NCBI GenBank assembly: GCA_031277235.1
Contig: JAITMT010000430.1
Span: forward strand, 1 to 10,461
Length of the DNA stretch: 10,461 bases
Origin: Tannerella sp.
GTDB taxonomy: Bacteria > Bacteroidota > Bacteroidia > Bacteroidales > Tannerellaceae
Direction of reading: 5' to 3'
Both the position numbers and the translations under genes were made by a program. Below are positions 6,065-10,461 of this stretch, in pieces (position 1 is the stretch's first letter; each line of letters opens with the position of its first letter). The notes below the pieces were generated by a model. That model saw only the letters and a list, made by a program, of their open reading frames with translations. It ran no database searches and had not been told where the DNA came from.

Positions 6065-8071
6065 TTATTCCTTCTTAACCAGATGCTGCAAGTCAGGGTC
6101 TTCCGAGATTCGACGCAATTCGTCCGCAACTATCTGTTTCACATCGGCTTTGATTTGATTGTAGTTGCGTTCGATTTCAGCCTGCATCGTGTCGTTGCCG
6201 TCGGTATCATGAAAGTTCAAAATATCCGGGATTTTTTTGTACGCTTTCGTTTCGGCGGCGACAGCGGCATTGTCCACGACAATTTCGGCGTGAAAAATCT
6301 TCTGTTCTATCCGCTCGTCGAAATTGTCGCTGACTGCTCCGACAAACATTCCCTGTGTCAGATTTGAAATCTTACTTGCCGGTATCAGCGAATCCAGTTG
6401 CGTGGATATCGAAGTGGACTTGTCCTGCCGGCTGATGGTCATGCTTTGCCGTTTTTGCAATACTTTTCCGAAACGTTCCGAGAGGTTTTTGGCAGATTCG
6501 CCGACTACCTGACCGGAAAAAATGTTTCCTACCGTATTCATCACAACGGCAGCCTCCTTGTCTCCGTAATCGCGCTTTAACTGCGAAAAGTCCTGAAAGC
6601 CCAGACAGACGGCAACCTTATTGCTCCGCGCTGTGGCAATCAGGTTGTCCAGTCCCCGAAAATAAATCGTCGGCAACTCGTCTATGATGACGGCGCTTTT
6701 CAACTGTCCCTTCTTGTTTATCAGTCTGACAATACGGCTGTTGTACAGTCCCAAAGCTGCCGAATAGATGTTCTGCCGGTCGGGATTGTTGCCGACACAG
6801 AGAATTTTGGGCTCGTCCGGATTGTTGATGTCCAGCGTAAAATCGTCGCCGGTCATCACCCAGTACAGTTGTGGCGAAATCATTCTGGAAAGTGGAATTT
6901 TAGCGCTTGCAATCTGTCCCTGCAACTGGTCTTGAGCGCCTCCTTCCCAGGCATCCATAAAGGGCGAAAGATAGTTCTCCAACTGCGGATAGGATGTGAG
7001 TATCGGAAACGTTTCGGCATACTTTTGATTCAGAAACTCGATTGCGTGCGGAAAGGTGCAGAATTTGCCGTTTTGGTAGATTTTCAAGTACCAGATGATG
7101 GCAGCCAGCAAAATAATCGGGCTTTCGACAAAGAAATCGCCCTGCTTCTGAATCCACGTTTTATTGAGGTTTAACATAATGGTGTATGCCGATTCGTATG
7201 CGTCCGAAATATCCGTCATGAACGAGGGATTGATCGGATTGCAGCGGTGCGACTTGCGGGGATTGTCGAAATTTATCACGTAGAATTTGGGTTTAACCTT
7301 ATATTTGTCCAGATTGTTCATCAGGGTGTTGTAGGCAATTACGCTTAAATCGTCAAACTTGAAATCGTAAATATACATCGAAAAACCTTTCCGTATCTGC
7401 TGTTTGATGTAATTGTTGACAATCGCATAGGATTTTCCCGAACCCGGAGTGCCGAGTACGATGCTGGCACGGAACGGATTGACGACATTAATCCAGCCTT
7501 TATTCCACTTCTTTTTATAGAAAAACCGGGTCGGAAGATTGACCGAATATTCGTTTTCCATCAGCCGCGTTTCCTGCATGAACGATTCGTTTTCGAGATT
7601 GAAAACATCGTCCAGCAGATTGTTTTTTAACAGGCGGCTCATCCACAAGCCTGCCATCATCAGTAAAATATAGCCGGCAGTGAGCGTAAAAATATAAAAA
7701 CCGGTATTGGCTGCGGGCGGCAGCGGCAAATGCAATATCCACCCATTGAGGAAAAAGAAAATAAAACCGAAGCACAGACACAGCCAGATATTGCGCCATT
7801 TTATTTTTTCCTCCTTTACGCCCTTTGTTCCCAGACAGGACAGCGCCAGAAACACAACGGCAAAAATCTTCGTCCAGAGCACGGACGAAAACAGTCCGGT
7901 TGTCCGCTGAAAGTTCACCAGGATTTTATCCACAACGCCTATATTCACTCCCCATCCGCAAATTGCCTGATAGCAAAACCAGTACACGTGGATTACACAA
8001 AACAATAGACTGATGGCACGCATAAATTCCATCGTCTTTGCCAAACCTCTCAAATCATCTTCCTGTTGCAT
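6065..8071 (-). CDS. mobC: MobC, type IV coupling ATPase (TraG/VirD4 family)
   Basis: This 668-residue protein would couple the relaxase-DNA complex to the conjugation channel in the inner membrane. The N-terminal 145 residues hold four hydrophobic helices (about 18-36, 65-80, 94-115 and 121-143), more than the two of typical VirD4 proteins but usual for Bacteroides MobC. Walker A is GTPGSGKS (207-214) and Walker B SAVIIDELPT (459-468), followed by the conserved GLDNLIATARSNKVAVCLGFQD segment (split here: GLDNLIATARSNK, then VAVCLGFQD) and FSGQVVGESAKNLSERFG, all standard for this family. The C-terminus is charged and may contact the relaxase. The gene is the last of the minus-strand mob operon, 83 bp after mobB, and ends at the bidirectional terminator. 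Length and motifs look complete. Confidence 0.95.
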   Translation of the reverse strand: MQQEDDLRGLAKTMEFMRAISLLFCVIHVYWFCYQAICGWGVNIGVVDKILVNFQRTTGLFSSVLWTKIFAVVFLALSCLGTKGVKEEKIKWRNIWLCLCFGFIFFFLNGWILHLPLPPAANTGFYIFTLTAGYILLMMAGLWMSRLLKNNLLDDVFNLENESFMQETRLMENEYSVNLPTRFFYKKKWNKGWINVVNPFRASIVLGTPGSGKSYAIVNNYIKQQIRKGFSMYIYDFKFDDLSVIAYNTLMNNLDKYKVKPKFYVINFDNPRKSHRCNPINPSFMTDISDAYESAYTIMLNLNKTWIQKQGDFFVESPIILLAAIIWYLKIYQNGKFCTFPHAIEFLNQKYAETFPILTSYPQLENYLSPFMDAWEGGAQDQLQGQIASAKIPLSRMISPQLYWVMTGDDFTLDINNPDEPKILCVGNNPDRQNIYSAALGLYNSRIVRLINKKGQLKSAVIIDELPTIYFRGLDNLIATARSNKVAVCLGFQDFSQLKRDYGDKEAAVVMNTVGNIFSGQVVGESAKNLSERFGKVLQKRQSMTISRQDKSTSISTQLDSLIPASKISNLTQGMFVGAVSDNFDERIEQKIFHAEIVVDNAAVAAETKAYKKIPDILNFHDTDGNDTMQAEIERNYNQIKADVKQIVADELRRISEDPDLQHLVKKE

Positions 8072-8080
8072 GTTATTTCA

Positions 8081-8157
8081 ATTAAAAATTAAAAATTACG
8101 AATTACGAAAGTTGTATATATCATTGTCAATTGTCAATTATCCATTGTCAATTATCA
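8081..8157. repeat. Heptamer tandem repeats between mobB and mobC
   Basis: Two adjoining heptamer arrays fill the gap. On the plus strand, 8081-8108 is ATTAAAA twice then ATTACGA twice. Bases 8123-8157 are five units: ATTGTCA, ATTGTCA, ATTATCC, ATTGTCA, ATTATCA. The stop codon of mobB (TGA, read from TCA at 8155-8157) lies inside the last unit. Confidence 0.8.
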
Positions 8158-9435
8158 GAGTCCTCTCTGTTTTTTCCTTTTCTTCTTCATTAGACGGAGC
8201 AGATTCCGCTCTTCCATGTCGTCGGAGACTGAACTTTCGGGTGTGAAAAAATCGAAAATCCCTCCGAAGTCGGGACTGGAAGCCTCCCCCCAGCCCCCTC
8301 CGAAAGAGGGGGAGGAAGAAACGGGTAAGGGAGTCTGCTGCGTATCACCACGCTGTCCGTTGCCGTTAAACAAATCATTGAAAACATTGGCGGAAAACTC
8401 CCTGCCCAGTCGCGAGCCGTTGAAGACGCATTTCTGCTCATGGTCTATAAAGGTTGCGCCGTAAATCCTTCCCTGTCCGTTTTCCCGGAACAGTACAGAA
8501 ATACCCTGCCTTTCCAGTTTCCCTTCAAAATCCGCGCGGTTGTTTGCGGAACGCATAACTTCCGGAATAATCCGCCTGCTGCGGTCTTTCAGCCTTTTGT
8601 TTTTGATGATTTCCGCCGATTTTTCCATGCGCTTTTCCAGCGCAGCAATGCCAACCGTTTTTCCAAACAGCGAAGATTTGAACGGCAAACTGACTTTTTC
8701 TCCCTTTTCATCAAGCGCAAAATAAACCAGTCCCACAGTAGAGCCAAAGCCAGAGCCCAAGCCCCCTAAATCCCCCTCGGGGGGACTTTTGATACCTTTT
8801 ACTTCTTCAACGCCTATATTGTATAATGTGAGTAAGGTGCGGTATTCCTTCAAACTCAAGAAATGATAATCACTTGCCACTGTACGGATTACATTGGCAA
8901 TCTGCTGTTTTACATCGCCCCGGTCGTATTCCACCTTTTTGAGCAGCAAACCGTCCCGGCGCTGCCTTGGGTCTGCGGGAGCAAGTCCATATTTCCGTTC
9001 CAGTTCGCGGCAGACATCCATCGAGCGGCGGCGTTCAAAATTGTGGTCTATTTTCTTGCCGTTTTCGTCCACGCGCAGCGAAACAATATGAATGTGCTTC
9101 CGTTCAATGTCTTCGTGTTTATAGACGATATAAGGCTGGTTGCCGTAACCCATTTTCTGCATGTATTCCTGCGCAATTTCCGACAGATGTTCATCGGAAA
9201 GCCGGTCTCCCGGATCGGGATTCAGCGAGATGTGCAGTACCGGTTTTTCCGTCCGCCTGTTGGCTAAAAGGTACGGTTCAAAGGACTGCAAACAGATATT
9301 GATATTGAATTTTCCGTCCTCCGGCTCTATCATGTTGTTCGTAAAAATAACCTTTGCCTGCCGCCCGTCCACCTTGATCTGGTTGTAGGCAAGCGCTCCG
9401 TAAAGGTTGCTTGAGGAACTTATTTTGGCGATCAT
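8155..9435 (-). CDS. mobB: MobB, relaxase of the CTnDOT type
   Basis: This 426-residue protein is the DNA-nicking relaxase that starts conjugative transfer at oriT. The N-terminus MIAKISSSSNLYGALAYNQ carries Tyr12 and Tyr17 as candidate catalytic tyrosines. A VLHISLNP strand follows at about 66-73, and the metal-binding motif HEDIERKHIHIVSLR (about 107-121) has the spaced His residues of relaxase motif III. The family is relaxase/mobilization nuclease (Pfam PF03432). A second conserved block is GLVYFALDEKGEKVSLPFKSSLFGK (about 236-260; GLVYFALDEKGE then KVSLPFKSSLFGK). Two repeat-derived insertions are visible in frame: about residues 216-235 (IKSPPEGDLGG... to GSTV) and about 374-390 (SSSPSFGGGWGEASSPD). 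They lie in a loop and near the C-terminus, away from catalytic motifs, so activity may be kept. It sits between mobA and mobC in one operon; its stop codon is in a tandem repeat. Confidence 0.95.
   Translation of the reverse strand: MIAKISSSSNLYGALAYNQIKVDGRQAKVIFTNNMIEPEDGKFNINICLQSFEPYLLANRRTEKPVLHISLNPDPGDRLSDEHLSEIAQEYMQKMGYGNQPYIVYKHEDIERKHIHIVSLRVDENGKKIDHNFERRRSMDVCRELERKYGLAPADPRQRRDGLLLKKVEYDRGDVKQQIANVIRTVASDYHFLSLKEYRTLLTLYNIGVEEVKGIKSPPEGDLGGLGSGFGSTVGLVYFALDEKGEKVSLPFKSSLFGKTVGIAALEKRMEKSAEIIKNKRLKDRSRRIIPEVMRSANNRADFEGKLERQGISVLFRENGQGRIYGATFIDHEQKCVFNGSRLGREFSANVFNDLFNGNGQRGDTQQTPLPVSSSPSFGGGWGEASSPDFGGIFDFFTPESSVSDDMEERNLLRLMKKKRKKQRGL
8283..8315. repeat. G/C-rich palindromic repeat inserted in the 3' part of mobB
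   Basis: CCCCCTC (8294-8300) and GAGGGGG (8306-8312) form perfect 7-bp arms around CGAAA. An outer CCTCCCCC copy (8283-8290) can also pair with GGGGGAGG (8308-8315). The tract encodes the odd segment SFGGGWGEA. It resembles the C5/G5 palindromes found scattered in Bacteroidota genomes (from memory). Confidence 0.7.
8740..8787. repeat. Composite repeat (hexamers plus G/C-rich palindrome) inserted in mobB
   Basis: Four hexamers of the form nRAGCC run from 8740 to 8763 (AGAGCC, AAAGCC, AGAGCC, CAAGCC). A palindrome with arms TCCCCC (8771-8776) and GGGGGA (8780-8785) follows around a 3-base loop. The block encodes KSPPEGDLGGLGSGFGS in MobB. It shares the GCCCCCT/GGGGGA core with the second mobB insertion. 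Confidence 0.7.
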
Positions 9436-9440
9436 CTTCT

Positions 9441-9475
9441 TTTAGAGTGTAGTGTTTAGAGTTTAGAGTGCAGTT
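9441..9475. repeat. Heptamer tandem repeat between mobA and mobB
   Basis: Five 7-bp units on the plus strand: TTTAGAG, TGTAGTG, TTTAGAG, TTTAGAG, TGCAGTT. The array lies directly upstream of the mobB start codon (ATG at 9435, minus strand). It resembles, in inverse orientation, the AAACTCT/AAACACT array at 10026-10074. Confidence 0.75.
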
Positions 9476-9524
9476 GGATATTGGCTGTCATATGCTGTTT
9501 TTGACTGGTATTCCCTTATCAAAA

Positions 9525-9947
9525 TCAGAAAATTTTCGTCTTGAATTCTTCCGTCAGGGCGATAATTTTGTGCTGCAAACCGACTAATTCGCGCGTTGCA
9601 TTTTCCAGTTTATAGAGGAAAGCCAGCGCTTTTTTTTCGGTAAAAGTGGTTTTTATCGCCTTTACCGCCTGGTTGTAATTCACGCCAATGGCGCGGAACT
9701 GTCCGTAAAAAGTGGTTAACCGCATGTAATAATCCTGCGTTGCCCTGTCCATTTTTACCACTTTCAGCGGTCGGTTGAAGATGCATGAAACAATAAACCG
9801 CGCCCTGTCCGGCAATCCCGACTGCTCGAAAAGCGTCAAAAATGCAGCAAAGTCCGCACCGTTCAGATTGATAGCCAGCCGATGGCGGCAGGGATCGGCT
9901 TTCGGCTTGCGCCCGGCCTGTTTTGTTGTTTTACTTTCTGTACTCAT
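9525..9947 (-). CDS. mobA: MobA, relaxosome accessory protein of the CTnDOT type
   Basis: This 140-residue basic protein is the small partner of the MobB relaxase and probably binds oriT DNA. The N-terminus (KTTKQAGRKPKADPCRHRLAI) is disordered and basic, followed by a short strand-helix segment. The conserved signature of the family is FIVSCIFNRPLKVVKMDRATQ... and the block FYGQFRAIGVNYNQAVKAIKT near residues 90-110 (FYGQFRAIGVNYN then QAVKAIKT). It lies first among the mob genes, 89 bp before mobB. No TAnnTTTG box is seen directly upstream; the repeat-filled 129-bp gap suggests transcription from the promoter of the small gene before it. Confidence 0.92.
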   Translation of the reverse strand: MSTESKTTKQAGRKPKADPCRHRLAINLNGADFAAFLTLFEQSGLPDRARFIVSCIFNRPLKVVKMDRATQDYYMRLTTFYGQFRAIGVNYNQAVKAIKTTFTEKKALAFLYKLENATRELVGLQHKIIALTEEFKTKIF

Positions 9948-9970
9948 TATGTTGTTATATTTGAAAATTC

Positions 9971-10012
9971 TGTTTAACTGTTTAGATGTTTATTTGTTTA
10001 GTTGTTTAGTTG
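9971..10012. repeat. Octamer tandem repeat upstream of mobA
   Basis: Five units of TGTTTAnn start at 9971, 9979, 9987, 9995 and 10003, exactly every 8 bp. The tract lies 24 bp upstream of the mobA start. Confidence 0.8.
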
Positions 10013-10025
10013 AACTTTGAACCTC

Positions 10026-10074
10026 AAACACTCCACACTAAACACTAAACTCTAAACACTCCACACTGCACACT
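10026..10074. repeat. Heptamer tandem repeat between the small gene and mobA
   Basis: Seven 7-bp units: AAACACT, CCACACT, AAACACT, AAACTCT, AAACACT, CCACACT, GCACACT. A 14-bp pair of units is repeated exactly 28 bp apart (10026 and 10054). The array ends 2 bp before the stop codon of the small gene at 10077-10079. Confidence 0.8.
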
Positions 10075-10076
10075 GA

Positions 10077-10328
10077 TCATATTTGTCCATTGTCAATTAA
10101 AAACGCGACTTCGGAGGCGTTTTTCGGCAAGTCATTTTCAGTGCCTGAAAATATTTTGGGGAACGCAAAATACAACTTGCCGTTTGCCGGGGCAAACAAA
10201 ATTCCGCTGCCGCGGAATTGGGCGTAAGCCCTGTTGACTTCCCGGTTGGACGTATTGACTTTTGATATAATCCTGCCGGCTTCCCGGATGAACTTTTGTC
10301 CGTATTTTTTTCCTGTTTTTTGAATCAT
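10077..10328 (-). CDS. Small protein of unknown function upstream of mobA (83 aa)
   Basis: I do not recognise this family. The product begins MIQKTGKKYGQKFIREAG and is basic in its N-terminal half, with a hydrophobic segment GILFAPANGKLYFAFPKIF in the middle that looks like beta strands rather than a membrane helix. A clear -7 promoter box (TAACTTTG) sits 26 bp upstream of the ATG at 10328, which supports expression and this start. The last codons (FLIDNGQI) come from heptamer repeat units (ATTAAAA at 10096-10102, ATTGTCA at 10089-10095), so the original C-terminus may have been replaced. Its place at the head of the mob operon suggests a role in mobilization or its control, but this is only position-based. 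Confidence 0.6.
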   Translation of the reverse strand: MIQKTGKKYGQKFIREAGRIISKVNTSNREVNRAYAQFRGSGILFAPANGKLYFAFPKIFSGTENDLPKNASEVAFLIDNGQI

Positions 10329-10354
10329 GAAAACTGCCTTTTGAAATCAGGCTG

Positions 10355-10362
10355 CAAAGTTA
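10355..10362 (-). promoter_or_regulatory. Candidate -7 promoter box for the small gene and mob operon
   Basis: On the minus strand this reads TAACTTTG, an exact TAnnTTTG match 26 bp upstream of the 83-aa gene. A TTTG lies 12 bp further upstream, too close to be a standard -33 box. It is the only good promoter box found ahead of mobA, so it may drive the whole mob operon. Confidence 0.55.
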
Positions 10363-10380
10363 CGGGTGTATTTTCAAACG

Positions 10381-10461
10381 GCTGGCAGGTTGGGGGTGGA
10401 CAACCCCTGCCACTTTGCCGGACAACCCCTGCCACTCCGCAAAAAGCGGCAAATACGTGGA
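10381..10461. repeat. Direct and inverted repeats at the head of the mob operon, candidate oriT
   Basis: A 17-bp unit GGACAACCCCTGCCACT occurs twice, at 10398-10414 and 10420-10436, with a period of 22 bp. TGGCAGG just to the left (10383-10389) pairs with CCTGCCA in both copies. TTGCCG (10415-10420) pairs with CGGCAA (10447-10452), and CCGC/GCGG flank a run of A (10437-10449). Repeats of this type next to relaxase genes are typical of transfer origins and their protein-binding sites. The window ends here, so the region may continue. Confidence 0.45.

Noticed and set aside
8081..8157. Repeats between mobB and mobC considered as a CRISPR array.
   Set aside because: Units are 7 bp and directly adjoining, with no spacers and no cas genes; it is a simple tandem repeat.
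8863..9267. A 134-residue open frame on the plus strand opposite mobB.
   Set aside because: It overlaps the conserved relaxase motifs on the minus strand and shows no recognisable domain.
10354..10363. On the minus strand GTAACTTTGC matches the CTnDOT target consensus GTANNTTTGC (from memory), suggesting an attachment site.
   Set aside because: The same bases form a normal TAnnTTTG promoter box in the right place for the 83-aa gene, and no second copy or integrase gene is seen to mark an element end.

Overview
The window looks like Bacteroidota, most likely Bacteroidales. It carries CTnDOT-type MobA/MobB/MobC mobilization proteins, an RteC-family regulator, Bacteroides-type promoter boxes (TAnnTTTG) in front of several genes, no clear Shine-Dalgarno sequences, and many of the short A/T-rich and G/C-rich tandem or palindromic repeats often seen in these genomes. 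Assignment is from motifs and remembered families only; no database search was possible.

Left part (1-5073): a peptide export and sensing module. The window opens inside an ABC exporter gene (C-terminal transmembrane segments plus ATPase), followed by a HlyD-type adaptor in the same operon. Convergent with the adaptor, and starting at the very next base after its stop codon, is a short gene (2589-2735, minus strand) for a 48-residue peptide. Its leader has a textbook double-glycine signal (LSxxEMxxIxGG), the substrate signature of C39-peptidase ABC exporters. A 270-bp A/T-rich regulatory region separates it from a divergent operon encoding a two-transmembrane histidine kinase and an OmpR-family response regulator (reading frames overlap by 35 bp). 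Promoter boxes face both ways, and a palindrome/direct-repeat pair sits between them. The arrangement resembles a peptide-signalling or bacteriocin locus: precursor, exporter, adaptor, sensor, regulator.

Right part (5406-10461): the edge of a CTnDOT-like conjugative or mobilizable element. An RteC-family gene (plus strand) is split by a frameshift at a run of nine A. A bidirectional terminator hairpin separates it from a minus-strand operon read from the right: a small gene of unknown function (83 aa), mobA, mobB (relaxase) and mobC (coupling ATPase). At the far right end a 17-bp direct repeat with flanking inverted repeats is a candidate oriT or regulatory region.

Working model (inference): the exported peptide is either a secreted antimicrobial with its own regulatory system, or a cell-density signal read by the kinase. 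Because the kinase/regulator pair lies directly upstream of an rteC-like gene, roughly where CTnDOT has its own rteA-rteB pair, peptide sensing might be linked to control of the mobile element. A separate striking feature is that every gap in the mob operon holds tandem 7- or 8-bp repeats, and that mobB and the adaptor gene carry in-frame repeat insertions.
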